A DNA stretch of 64,000 bases, taken from contig JBITNC010000001.1 of assembly GCA_050084985.1 (NCBI GenBank), forward strand, positions 81,592,001 through 81,656,000, in the 5' to 3' direction. Positions 36,764 to 48,001 of this stretch are shown here, in pieces. The translations under genes and the position numbers were made by a program. Each line of letters opens with the position of its first letter. The first letter of the stretch is position 1. Source of the stretch: Nageia nagi. Taxonomy: Eukaryota; Pinophyta. The notes under the pieces are model-generated. The model was given only the letters and a program-made list of their open reading frames with translations, searched no databases and had not been told where the DNA came from.

Positions 36764-37194
36764 TGTTAGAATTTGTAATGAAATATTGTGAATATCTAAA
36801 CTCCTTGTAAATTCAATTAATCACTTAAAGGATATTTAGATACCTTAAGGGATTAATTAAATTCTTTATTATGTAAACCTAACCTTACCCTTGGGTTAAA
36901 GGGAGGTTAGGGAGGTGCTCTCATGCTATAAATAGAGGGCCTCTCCTCTTGTAACATAACTAAGTTTTTGGAGTAAGATTACTCTACTAGTTTGTGTAGG
37001 AGAGAAAGGAATTATTGTAAGAGGGTGCATAGTTTGAGAATTGAGATCTAGTTGTGGATGTACTCCCAAGGAGGGAGGAACCACATTATATTGGTGTTAT
37101 CTTGTGTGAATGGTGTTATTAGCTTGTAGATGTTGAATGATTGAGTTTTCTATAGTCTTGGACCTTGAGGATTAGTGTAGATCTAATTCCATCA
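36764..37194 (+). repeat. Copia 3' LTR
   Basis: A 431-bp LTR beginning TGTTAGAATTTGTAATG and ending ATTCCATCA, followed by the CATCC duplication. It has the same TATAAATA box (36927-36934) as the 5' copy. It carries an 11-bp insertion (around TATTAGCTTGT) absent from the 5' LTR. Confidence 0.92.
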
Positions 37195-37199
37195 CATCC

Positions 37200-38291
37200 A
37201 TGTTAGTTATTCATTATCTTGATCACCCTATCCATTTGAGAATCTTGCATCAAAATTATGAAGTTTCAACTAATGGGAATCAATTATATGATTTGTTTAT
37301 CCTTTTAGAGGAACATATCAATAGGGAATATAAAAAAGATTTCCTTTACATTGAAAGGAAATTATCAAGGCTAGAGCTAGGAGGCATCATTGGCAACCGT
37401 ACCTCATCTTTGCTATACTAAGTTTGCATTTCATTTTGAGGACTACATGGTTCACCTTCACATCACCTTTTAAGTGGTAAATATAGCTTTTATATACCTT
37501 AATTTATTTTTTGAAACTTTAATGCATAATATATATGTTACAAAAGTTTGGGGTTTTATTATTTCTTGGCTTAGGCTAATACCATTGCTGGTAACAATGG
37601 TCAGATTCTACCTCTTCAATTGAGAGTTTACGAAGTAATTACCTTAAAATGGGTATAACTCTTTCTTGAGTTTGATACTATCTCATTTTACCCTTTTCCT
37701 TATGATTATGAGCCAAATTATCATAGGTAATGGCAAGAAATTTCCTATTATATTGATGATAATTCTAGGGTTAGACCTAGTGAGTAAATGGTTTATGGTA
37801 TCATTTATTTGGAATCATTTTGTAGAAATGAATGTCTTAAAATTTTGAGAGTCCCATAGCAACTTTAAATATGTTAATTTAAGGGTTGAAATTTGATGTG
37901 TATATATATGTGCATGGCTAACCTCATGTAAACTTTTTTATTGCATTTTTGGCATGATGCATTTCTTCCCTTGTATGGTTGAAGTAATGTAATTCAAATT
38001 TCATGGAAAATAAAAATATGCATGTTATCATGATAGATAATTTAATCTTATGGGCTTACTAGGAGGCCATCACATGATTAGTTTTTCCCCTTTTTTCTTA
38101 TAGTAACCTCAAGCGATGTTTCATCTTGGTACTTTTTGAATAATGATAATAGGATGAATATGGCAATCTCTATTTTTCCCCTTATCTTTTAAAAACATCT
38201 AACATAGGATCTCATATTAATTTTGCATCAGTGATTAGTTTAGTGTTGCTTGATAATTAACACTAACTAATGGCTCTATTGAAATTGGGAA
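37200..38291. other. CACTA element C interior, unassigned
   Basis: Immediately right of the Copia duplication a 73-codon plus-strand frame (37200-37421) encodes a charged segment including LFILLEEHINREYKKDFLYI. I cannot assign it to a transposase or host family, and the start may lie upstream of the Copia insertion. The remainder is AT-rich with nothing recognised. Confidence 0.3.
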
Positions 38292-38296
38292 GATAA

Positions 38297-38796
38297 TGTT
38301 GGAATGTATAATGCATTATTGTAAAGGTTTGTATTAAATATTCTATGTAAGTTCACTAATACTTAAGGGTATCATTTGATACCTTAAGTATTTAACTGAA
38401 TATGATAACGTAACTTGTCCTACACTCCATGTCATTAGTGTGCCCTTGGGTAAAAGGATGTGCATCTCATGCTTTTGTACATTGGATAAAAGGGTGATCC
38501 AAAGATGGATTTTAGCCCATAAATAGAAGGCTCCTTCTTTGTGATTACACACCAATTGTGGAGTAAAGTTATGCTATAGGGTAGAAGTGTATAAGATAAG
38601 ATTAGGAGGATTCTAAGAGAGTTGTATTTGTGATTGAATTAAAGATCTAGTTAGTGAATGTACTCCTAGTTGGAGGAACCACTTACATCTTGTGTTATCT
38701 TTGTGAGATTGCTTTATGTGATAGTTAGATGTGAATTGAGAGCTTTCATGTGATCTTGGTTGTTTAAGAATTATCTTGTTAGTGTTAGTTCATTTA
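38297..38796 (+). repeat. solo LTR of a related Copia family
   Basis: Begins TGTTGGAATGTATAATGC and shares order and text with the Copia LTR at 29089: a CCTTAAG block, CCCTTGGGTAAA, CCATAAATAGA TATA region, GTGGAGTAAAG, GATCTAGTT..GTGAATGTACTC, GGAGGAACCAC and TTGTGTTATC. GATAA occurs just left (38292-38296) and at 38797-38801, a possible 5-bp duplication. The right terminus reads CATTTA rather than ending in CA, so that border is uncertain. No pol is attached. Confidence 0.65.
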
Positions 38797-39479
38797 GATA
38801 AGAGCCTTATTAGATTGTATGTATTGGATGCCTTTTTGTAAATGATCCACAAAGATAAGAACAAGTTTATACTTATAGATATCCTTTTTGTAAATGATAT
38901 AGAAATAAAAATAAGTATATATATTTTTATGTTGCAATAGTTAATACATTAATAGATATATATTTATGCTTATATTTCTATGCTTTATTGACATAATTTA
39001 GGTTATATTTGATGTCCATGCTAATCTTTGAATATGAGATAATAATGATGTATAATGATTCATTAAGAACTTGGAAAGTTACCGGACATTTCAAGTTATG
39101 AAAAATCACATACTTGGTGCTCTCTTTGTACTTGTAAATTATAAATAACCATGAAATGATTATAAGAATTGAATTTTGAGAAATCACTATAATAAGTTTG
39201 ATAAAGTTATATACATAATTGTTAATCCATGCTATATATTAAAAATTCTATCCACTTTATCCTATTTGATATACTATGTTGCTTACCTCCATAAAAAGCA
39301 CAACAAGATATAAAGGTTGGATGTCTTTTTAATGGATAATATATACAAAATATCATGAATTAAAAAAATTATGGCTAAATACATTTAGAAGATCTCAAAT
39401 GATATATCATATTTATGCTTCAACATTGTTCATAATGTTACCACACAACCAACTTGGATACTTAAATTGTCGATTAAAA

Positions 39480-39970
39480 TTGTAATTTATGTTGAGGTAA
39501 TTGTAACTATACCATATGACATGAAATTATTTTTCCATATAGATATAGGCATATAATATGAAGCAAAATACTTTATACCATGTATTGCCTCATCTCCTCT
39601 GGTCACACCATGTCTCCTCTCATCTGGTCTAGCCTCATCTCTTTTTTCTCACCAATACATCAAATGCTAAGTGCATTATATGTATTATATGAAATTATCT
39701 AAATGTACCTCTCTCCTCCAACCCCTCAGCTCAAAAATGTCAAAATGACAAGAACATTTCAAGTTTCCAAAAATAATGGAACATGATGTGGGCTCTTTTT
39801 CTAGCATGTAATATTTAGTCAAACATAGAAAAAATATGTGTTCCATAACAATATGATGAGATGAAAATAATGGAATGTATTATGGGTTCCTTTATTGCCT
39901 AGCCTATATTAAAACCTTTATACAAATAAATTATGATATGTGATATGAAATTATCTTTGCATCATACATC
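39480..39970 (-). repeat. inverted copy of the 280-bp tandem unit
   Basis: Read on the minus strand, this carries the same blocks as the array at 23946-25560: AGGCTAGGCAATAAAGGAAC, TTTTCATCTCATCATATTGT, and CACATATTTTTTCTATGTTT with GACTAAATATTACATGC. About one and a half units are present. Its presence inside element C supports the view that the unit belongs to this CACTA family. Confidence 0.7.
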
Positions 39971-40079
39971 TTCCACATTACAGTCCATGAAATTATGTTT
40001 GCATCATGTATTTCCACATTTTGCATACATATCTATCAATTTTATGTTCCATTTCAATTTTTCAAAAAGTGCTTCTTAG

Positions 40080-41868
40080 GTGTGTGGATGTGTCTACTTG
40101 GTGCTTGTAAATCGAATGTTGTGGTAGCAGTATTGTAGAGCATATTTTAATAATTTCATATCATATGGTATAGTTTCTTCATTTTAGACCAATATGGTGT
40201 AATTAAATCATTTCATGTCATATGTTGGTGCATATGGATAATTTTATATCATATGGTGCACTTGATCATGAATATGTGTTGGTGCATTTAGATCATTTTA
40301 TATCATATGGTGTACTTGATTATGAACACACATTTATCTTTCATTGTTTGCATATATATATAAATGGTGATTGGTATCCATTGGTCCATCCTACACTAGC
40401 CCATTGCTAGCATCATAATTTGGCTCACTTTGATTGAGTTTGGGTGTCAAATATTCATAAACCCTAAATTGGGTGTGTGGATGTCTCTACTTGGTGCTTT
40501 GTAAATCAAATGTTGTGGTTTTGAATGCTTGGATAGATGTATGGAAAGTGCAGAACAATACTCAAGGACCATAGAAATGTATGCAAAATATGAACTCTAG
40601 AAGAAGGTATGGACATATATCAAAGAGTAGTTAAAAATGGTTTTACCTTGAATATTATGGTTGTAACATCCTTGATAGACATGTGTGCAAAATTTGAAAC
40701 AATACATAAGGCCCAATATTTATTTCATAAGATGCATGATGTGATATAAAATGACACTTTCTTAAAGTATAGTGTTTCATCATGTAGCTAGTTTTACACC
40801 TAACAATTTCATCTACTTAAAAGTCTCTAAAATTCTTTCATTTTGTGCATATCCTATAATTGTAGGATTAATCATTATACATGCATTATTGATCTTGTTG
40901 GTTTTGTAGGCTATATTGAGGGAGATTTGTACTTCATTTATAAAATACCCATAATCCCTAAATTGGGTGTGTGGATGTGTCTACTTGGTGCTTGTAAATT
41001 GAATGTTGTGGGTTTGTTTGAAAAGATGTATAACGTAAACAAAGTTTTATAGTATGCAATAATTGAATGATACACAAAATGGGTTTTTTGAAAAAGGCCC
41101 ATAGACACATGAAACATGTGGAAGAATAAAATAATACTCAAGATTTATTTGATATTATGCATGATGAAAATATAGTTTCATAAAATATAATGATTGCATG
41201 ATACACAAAATGTATTTTCTAAAAATTCCTTAGACACATGAAATATGTAGAAGAATATGCAAGACCAAAGATAAGTTTAACAAAATGCATGACACAAACA
41301 TAGTTTTATGGTTTGTAATATTTGTAGGATTCATAGGTTTTCTAAAAGAATGCAAAAAAATTCAAAGCATATACATATATCATAGGATGCAAAAGAATAC
41401 AAACTCATGGACTATGGAAGAATACTACAAGGTCATAGAATAAAATACTTACTTGCACCTCGTCTCACCTCACTAATACACCAAATGCCCTTAAGTGCTA
41501 GAATACTCATAAACCCTAAATTGGGTTTATGGATGTGTAAGATGAAAATAATGGTTTTATGTTCCATTTCATTTTTTTTTCCAAAAAATGCTACTTGGGT
41601 GCATGTATGTGTCTAATTGGTGCTTGTAAATTGAAATATTATGGTAGCAGTATTATAGAGCATATTTGAATAATTTTATATCATATGATATAGTAGAATT
41701 ATTTCATACCAATATAGTGTAATTAGATCATTTCATATCATATGTTGATGCATTTGGATAATTTTATATGATATGATGCACTTGATCATGAACATATGTT
41801 GGTGTATTTGGATCATTTTATATCATATGGTGCATTTGATTATGAACATGCCTTTATCTTTCATCATT

Positions 41869-41903
<35 letters not shown>

Positions 41904-42350
41904 ATTAATTGGTTAGTTCCATTGGGCCATCCTTCAGTAGCCCATGGCTAGCATCATAATTTGGCTCACTTTGATTGAGCTCAAGTACCAAAATAACCAT
42001 AAACCTTGAATTGAGTGTGTGGATGTGTCTACTTGGTGCTTTGTAAATCAAATGAACATTATAGTTTTTAATTCTTGGATAGACATGTATGCAAAGTGTG
42101 GAACAATACTCAAGGCCCATAGACATGTATGCAAAATATGAGCTCTAGAAGAAGGTATGGACATCTATCAAATAGTAGCTAAAAATGATTTTTCCTTGAA
42201 TATTGTGATTGTGACTACCTTGAGAGACATGTATGTAAAATGTGAAACAATACACAAGTCTTGATATTTATTTCACAAGATGCATGATGTGATATTTATA
42301 CTTGATGCTTGTAAATCAAAATGTTGTGGTAGTAGTACTGTAGAGCATAT
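40080..42350 (+). pseudogene. PPR E-motif relics in element C, about three modules
   Basis: Repeated modules (near 40430-40760, 40840-41050, 41990-42290) encode pieces such as NHYTCIIDLVGFVGYIEGDL, KLGVWMCLLGACKLNVV, LEEGMDIYQRVVKNGF and MVVTSLIDMCAKFETIHKAQ. These are the E-motif and repeat text of PLS-class PPR proteins. The segments are out of normal order and interspersed with a TCATATCATATGG-type repeat. All are broken by stops. They are independent of the better array in element B but clearly related to it. Confidence 0.65.
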
Positions 42351-42891
42351 TTGAATTGATTGAGCAATAGTAAAAAATAAAAAGCATATTTGAATCATTT
42401 GAGTAAAATTCATGATGTTTTGAACAAGTTATCTTGGGGAAAAGATATCTTATTAAGGTAAGATAACATAACATTTAAATTTATGATTTGAACATTTGAT
42501 AAGTATAACAAGTATTTTTTTTCAACTATATCATTTTTTACTGCATGGTGTACTTAGATCAATTTGATATCATATGTTAGTGAATATTTCATATCATATG
42601 GTAAAGTTACATTATTTCAAACTATATGATGTATTTAGATCATTTCATATCATATCATTCACTTATCATTTCATATCATAAGTTGACACATTTGGATAAT
42701 TTTATATCATATGGTGCACTTGATCATGAACATATCATGTTGGTGTATTTGTATCATTTTATATCATATGGTACAATAGTACCATTTCATATTGATATAG
42801 TGTAATTAGATCATTTCATATCATATGTTAGTGTAATTTGGATATTTTTATGCACTTGATCATGAACATGGCTTTATATTTCATTATTTGC

Positions 42892-42924
<33 letters not shown>

Positions 42925-43000
42925 AAGATACATATTAACACTGATTGGTTAGTTCTATTGGTCCATCCTTTAGCACTCCATGGTGATCATCATAATTAGG
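40140..43000. repeat. TCATATCATATGG-type repeats in three blocks
   Basis: Blocks at 40150-40340, 41650-41860 and 42540-42870 contain many copies of ATCATTTTATATCATATGG, alternating with GTGCACTTGATCATGAACATG. Each block is followed by CTTTATMTTTCATNNTTTGCATATATATA, an AT or AT/CA microsatellite (41872-41900, 42892-42924), and a GGTTAGTTCCATTGGKCCAT line. The same order occurs in element A at 25560-26480. This looks like a large module of the element family, partly duplicated. Confidence 0.7.
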
Positions 43001-43399
43001 CTCATTATGATTGAGATCAAGTTCCTCGAGTAACTGAGGATGACATAACTTGGAAGTATTATTCCATTTGGAAGAATGCTTCCAAGCTATGCCCTATTTT
43101 TTTGAAAATATGATAATTATGTAGTAGTTTAAAACTATCATATATATCCATAAAGTAATGGTGTAAGGCAAATTAAGGAGTGGTTATAGCTGCTTGCATT
43201 GGTTTATAGAGTGGTAGTTTATAACTACCTTTGTATGATATTATAAGGTGGTTTTGAGTGCCATATAATAATGGTATGTAGCCACCATTGTAGAGAGGGG
43301 AATTTTGGCAGTAGGCTCATAGGAGGTGGGAAGATAACCATTGGAAAATATAATAGATAGTGGTTTAAAATCCCCCCCCAAGCCTTTTATATTCTAGTG

Positions 43400-45070
43400 G
43401 TATTTTTTGAAAAGGCTCTAGAGACTTTTAAAGAGATGCAATTGTTAGATTTAAAGCCAAACTTTGTAACCTTTCTCAACATTCTTCCAACATGTGCCAC
43501 CATGGGAGATCCAGAAGAAGGTATGGACATCCATCAAAGAATAATTGAAAATAGTTTTACATTAAATGTTATGGTTGTAAATGTCCTGATAGGAATGTAT
43601 ACAAAATATGAAAGAATACACAAGGCCTAGGAATTATTTAATAGGATGCATGGTGCAAACATAATTTCATAAAATATAATGATCTTGAGAATATGCATAA
43701 AATGAATTTTCTAAAAAGGCTTTAGAGAATTTTAAAAAGATTCAATTTTCATATGTAAAACCAAAGTTTGTAACCTTTTCTAGCATTCTTCCAACATGTA
43801 CCACCATGGGAAATCTAAAAGAAGGTATGGAAATTCATCAAAGGGTAGTTGAAAATGGTTCTATATTGAATATTGTGGTTGTGAATTTCTTGATAGACAT
43901 GTATGCAAAATGTGGGAGAATACACAAGGATAGATAATTCTTTAATGAGATGCATTATGTAGACATAATTTCATGGAATCCAAAATGGATTTTTTGAAAA
44001 GGCTCTAGAGACTTTTAAGCAGATGCAATTATCATATGTAAAGATAAACTTTATAACCTTTTGCAACATTCTTCTAGCATATTCCACTATGGGAGATCTA
44101 GAAGAAGGTATGGACATCTATCAAAGAATAGTTGAAAATGGTATTACATCAAATGTTATGGTTGTGAATGCCTTGATACGCATGTATGAAAAATATGAAA
44201 GAATAGAAAAGGATTGATAATGATTTAAATAGATGCATGATGCATATATAGTTTCATGGAATGCAATGATCTTGAGGATATGTACAAAATGGGTTTTCTT
44301 AAAAGGCTCTAAATACTTTTGAGCAAATTCAATTGTTAGATGTAAAGCCAAACTCTATAAGTTTTTCTAGTATTCTTCTAACATGTTCCACTATGGGAGC
44401 TCTAGATGAAGGTATGGAAATCCATCAAAGAGTAGTTGAAAATGATTTTGTATTTATTATTATGGTTGTAAATGCCCTGATAGGCATGTATGTAAAATGT
44501 TGTAAGAATATACAAGGCCTAAGAATTATTTAACAATATGTATGATGCATAAATAATTTCATGGAATGCAATGATCTTGAGGATATGCAAAAAATAAGTT
44601 TTCTTAAAAGGCTCTAGAGACTTTTAATCATAAGCAATTAATATATGTAAATCCAAACTCTATAACCTTTTCCATCATTTGTCCAACATGTGCCACCATG
44701 GGAGCTCTAGAACAAGGTATGGAAAACTATCAAAGAGTAATTGAAAAGGGTTTTGTATTGAATGTTATGGTTTTGAATGCCCTAATAGGCTTGTATGCAA
44801 AATATGGAATAATACCTAAGGTTTAATAATTCTTTGATAAGATGCATGATGGAGATATAGTTTCATGGAATGAAATTAATGGAAAATATATAAATCATGG
44901 ATACAATAAGGATGCCCTTAAACTCTTTGATATGCTAAAGAACTTATGAACCAACCCTAATATCATAACCTTTATATGTGTTCTACTTACATGCAACCAT
45001 ACAATTCTAGTGGATGATGGATATAAATACTTTAATAGAATGAGTGACTCTTAATGCATTATTCATGGGA
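43400..45070 (+). pseudogene. PPR triplet array, right part, with E motif
   Basis: Resumes the unit interrupted at 28606 and adds about four more units (starts near 43605, 43912, 44202, 44505), each P-L-S: FFEKALETFKEMQLLDLKPN, FVTFLNILPTCATMGDPEEG, MDIHQRIIENSFTLNVMVVN. It ends in an E-type C-terminus (NPNIITFICVLLTCNHTILV, DDGYKYFNRMSDS, 44940-45055). With the left part it forms one PPR relic of about nine triplets. Frame breaks occur in most units. No DYW domain follows; similarity stops near 45080. Confidence 0.85.
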
Positions 45071-45079
45071 TGTATCATT

Positions 45080-45560
45080 ATACAATTATGCTCAAATAAT
45101 TCAAATATGCTCTATAGTTTCAATTATGCTCAAAATTTAAAAGATTAAAATATGCCCTATTGTTTCAATTATGCTCAAACAATTCAAATATGCTCTACAA
45201 TACTAATACCATAACATTTGATTTATAAGTACCAAGTAGACACATCCATTTTCCAAGTAAATATTGAAACACAATTGCTCACTTCAGTAAAAATATTTGA
45301 AAGTAAAACATAAGATGTAATATATTTAGGCATTAATAAAAAAAAGGATTGTTCCCACAAATTCCTCTATTCCTATATTCTTTTACAGGCACTAAAAAAA
45401 CACTATCATGGACTTCTATGATTAGAGAATATGCAATTCATGGCTATAGCAAGGATTCCCTTAAACTATGATTTGATGAAGCACTTAGGAAATACATATT
45501 TTTTTTTATGTTTGGCTAAGTATTACAAGCATGTTTTTTACAACTTACCAACAATGTATT
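45080..45560. repeat. inverted and direct fragments of element-family repeats
   Basis: 45080-45250 is largely the inverted complement of text near 40085-40145 and 42300-42345 (a GTGTCTACTTGGTGCTTGTAA block and a GTAGAGCATATTTGAA block). 45480-45560 is a direct piece of the 280-bp unit (GTTTGGCTAAGTATTACAAG). These mosaic pieces lie inside element B. Confidence 0.6.
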
Positions 45561-45839
45561 ACAAACATATTTGGCTAGGTATTACAAGCATAGTTTTTCA
45601 ATGTAGATTTGTCTACATGTTGCTTATGAAATTCATAACAACCTAGAGTTAGCAGAACTTACTTGGGTATAAATCTTTGTACCAACTTTATCTTATGATT
45701 ATTTTCCATGCTTCAAATGCCAAGGGAATTGGAATAAAGGTTACCCCTCAAGTTTTGTATGTAATCAATTAGGGTATTCTTTAGCCCAAATGCCTAGTTA
45801 ATGAATGATAAGCACTTTGAATTTTGAGTAATATTGAAA

Positions 45840-46230
45840 TTCTTTAGGATCATTATGATATTGTTATGAAGAATGATTTGGTAGATATGTATGCTAAGTT
45901 TGGTATCATTCATAAGGCATGTTAATTGATAGATAAGATGCATGATGTAAACATAGTTTCATACAATACAATGATTGGATGATATGCAATTCATGGCTAT
46001 AGTAAGGATGCCCTTAAACTCTTTGATATGATGAAGCACTTGGTAACCAACCCTAATAGCATAACATTTGTATGTGTTTTACTTGCATGTAAACATGCAG
46101 GTCTATTGGATTAGGGTTTTAAATACTTTAATAGCATGAGTGACTCTTATTGCATCTTGGGATGAATTATTATACATACATTGTTGACCTTCTTGGTCAT
46201 GCAGGCTATGATGTAGACACAATTTCATGG
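45840..46230 (+). pseudogene. PPR pseudogene fragment with E motif
   Basis: Encodes NDLVDMYAKFGIIHKAC, then IDKMHDVNIVSYNTMIG, then YAIHGYSKDALKLFDMMKHL, then NSITFVCVLLACKHAGLLD and FKYFNSMSDSYC. This is the last repeats plus E motif of a PLS-class PPR protein, clearer than the copy at 44940 although it has two stops. It is a second PPR copy inside element B. Confidence 0.75.
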
Positions 46231-46739
46231 AATACAATGGTGGTAGGATATGCACAAAATTTAGATCTTTATGTAAATAATTTTATGAATACATATATAA
46301 AAAGATGTATTTACTTATATGAGTAGTTGTGTTTATGAATCTTATATTTTAAGCATTGCAACATTATGGACTACATGAAAAAAGGTTTTTCCTTAATGTT
46401 GTCAATAGTCTTCTTTGATAACTTAGAGACGAAAGATTATCACAACATTTAGATAATCTATGGGTAAAAATGAGAGATTCTTATTGCTATATGTATATGT
46501 AAAAATGTGAATATAAAAACATATGGTTCCTAAGTTCCCACTATTGAGGAATTGTTTGACAACAAACACAATCAATTTTTAGAAAAAAAATCCCTAACAT
46601 ATGTATGCAATTATTTGACAAGATGCAAACATAATTTGATGGCCTATAATGATTGCAAAAAATAAAACAAAAAATGATTTACAAATATAATGTCATGGTC
46701 TGCAATGATTGTACAATACATATAAAATAGATTTTTGAG

Positions 46740-47600
46740 AAAAAATCCCAAGATATCTTGAGTGACCTTTAAACTTCACTACCAAAATAATCATAAGACT
46801 TGAATTGGGTAGGTGGAAGTGTCTTCATGGTGCTTATAATTGAAATTTTTAGGTTTTGAATACCCTAATAGACATACACAAAAATTGGAAGAATAAACAA
46901 GGTCGAGAATTATTTGACAAGATGTAAAATGGGTTTTTGAAGAAAAAGCCCAAATGTATGCAAAATATTGAAGGATACATTGGCCTAGGAATTGTTTGAA
47001 AAGATGCATAATACAAACATAATTTCATGGTCTGTAATGATTACACAATATGCAAAAAATGGGTTTTCAAAGAAAATCCCTAATACTATCAAGGGACCAT
47101 TGAAGTTCATTGCCAAAATACTCATAAAATGTTAATTGGGTGTGTGGAAGTATCTACATGATGCTTGTAATTCAAATGTTTGGGTTTTGAATACTTTGAT
47201 TGATATGTATGTAAAATGTGAAAGAATATATAAGGCTCAAGAATTATTTGACATGATGTGTGATGCAAACATAGTTTCATGGTTTGCAATGATTACACAA
47301 TATGCATAAAATGTATTTTTGGATAAAATCCCCAAGACTATCAAGGGATCATTGAACTTTAATACCAAAATACTTATAAAACCTTAATTGGATGTGTGGA
47401 TGTGTATACAAGGTGTTTGTATTTCAAATGTTTGGGTTTTGAACTCCTTGATATATATGTACATAAAATGTGAAACAATACACAAGTATTGAGAATTGTT
47501 TGACAAGATACATGATGCAAACACAATTTCATAGTCTGCAATGATCCCAATATACACATAAAATGGGTTTTCAAAAAAATCCCTAATACATGCATGTGAA
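46740..47600 (+). pseudogene. tandem PPR-derived units, about 280 bp each
   Basis: About three units (near 46790, 47110 and 47380) each contain a GACTATCAAGGGACCATTGA line, an AATTGGGTGTGTGGAAGT line and TTGATTGATATGTATGTAAA-type text. The clearest reading is FDYVCKM-like, then AQELFDMMCDANIVSWFAMI (47235-47300). They derive from PPR E motif plus following repeat text fused into a new tandem unit. All are heavily decayed. Confidence 0.6.
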
Positions 47601-47619
47601 ATGTGGAAGAATGTACTTG

Positions 47620-47790
47620 TACCCCACTTTTGCTACCAAGTCTCACTAAACCTTTCCTCTCCTTTCCTCTACATTGCCTTTGTTACCAAGCCTCTCCTCA
47701 ATCTACTCCCTCTCCTCCTTTCCTCTCCTCTCCTCTCCTCTTTGGATCCTATCCTCTCTTCTCTCCTCTCAAATATCATGACAATCCTAG
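47620..47790 (+). repeat. pyrimidine-rich CCTCTCCTCT tract
   Basis: A low-complexity stretch of CCTTTCCTCT and CCTCTCCTCT units. Open frames across it (plus and minus) are composition artefacts. Related but weaker CTC-rich text lies at 39590-39690. Confidence 0.8.
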
Positions 47791-48001
47791 TTATACCCCC
47801 TTGAAAATGAAATAGCCTATGTAAGGTTTCCATGAGAGATTTTTTATATATTTTATTTGGGTGAAATGAAGGGGTAGTTTCTACTTGCCACCTTATCATT
47901 TATGGTGGAGGGTTAAAAATTCCCTATAAAACCCACCACCAAAACCATATATAGTGGCAACTTAAGCTTGCCACCTCAAAAAGGCCTTTTTTGGTCTAGT
48001 G

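Larger units (their letters stand above)
29089..37194 (+). mobile_element. Ty1/Copia LTR retrotransposon, 8.1 kb, defective
   Basis: Complete element with two LTRs, primer-binding site, pol and polypurine tract, flanked by CATCC duplications. Its unusual 3.2-kb leader (29526-32781) holds a (TA)n tract, a fragment of the DIS3/RRP44 gene and other unassigned sequence. Gag is reduced to its first residues joined to the protease region. Pol is nearly full length in Copia order (PR-IN-RT-RNase H) but carries several stops and a frameshift. It could only have moved with proteins supplied by a relative. It lies within CACTA element C. Confidence 0.92.
28607..43399 (+). mobile_element. CACTA element C, nested inside the PPR array of B
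   Basis: Left end CACTAAACTAAAAAAGGG at 28607. Right end read inverted from 43399 is CACTAGAATATAAAAGGC followed by TTGGGG, which also follows (as ATTTGGGG) on the left. The PPR unit interrupted at 28606 (AATGGG) resumes at 43400 (GTATTTTTTGAAAAGGCTC) in the correct place, which fixes both borders. Flanking triplets are GGG and GTA, a degraded duplication if the target was GGA or GGG. Subterminal GTGGTGGTT/AACCACC repeats lie at 28690-28760 and 43120-43370. Its right end is homologous to that of element A. Minus the Copia insertion it is about 6.7 kb, with no recognised transposase. Confidence 0.75.
26770..48001 (+). mobile_element. CACTA element B, 21.2 kb, carrying a PPR gene relic
   Basis: Left end is CACTAGACCAAGAAAGGCCT at 26770. 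The right end, read inverted from 48001, is CACTAGACCAAAAAAGGCCT; the 22-bp inverted repeats differ at one base. The three bases outside are ATT on both sides (26767-26769 and 48002-48004), the 3-bp duplication characteristic of CACTA (En/Spm) transposons. Both ends carry GGTGGTGG/CCACCACC subterminal repeats. Without nested insertions the element is about 6.4 kb, most of it PPR-derived. I see no transposase, so it would depend on one supplied elsewhere. Strand is arbitrary; plus follows the PPR sense. Confidence 0.75.

Noticed and set aside
37200-37421. Open frame next to the Copia 3' border as a CACTA transposase exon
   Set aside because: No transposase motif is visible in 73 residues. Left as unassigned.
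47601-47899. Open frames on both strands across the CCTCTCCTCT tract
   Set aside because: Low-complexity composition, with no stop codons available in several frames; not coding.
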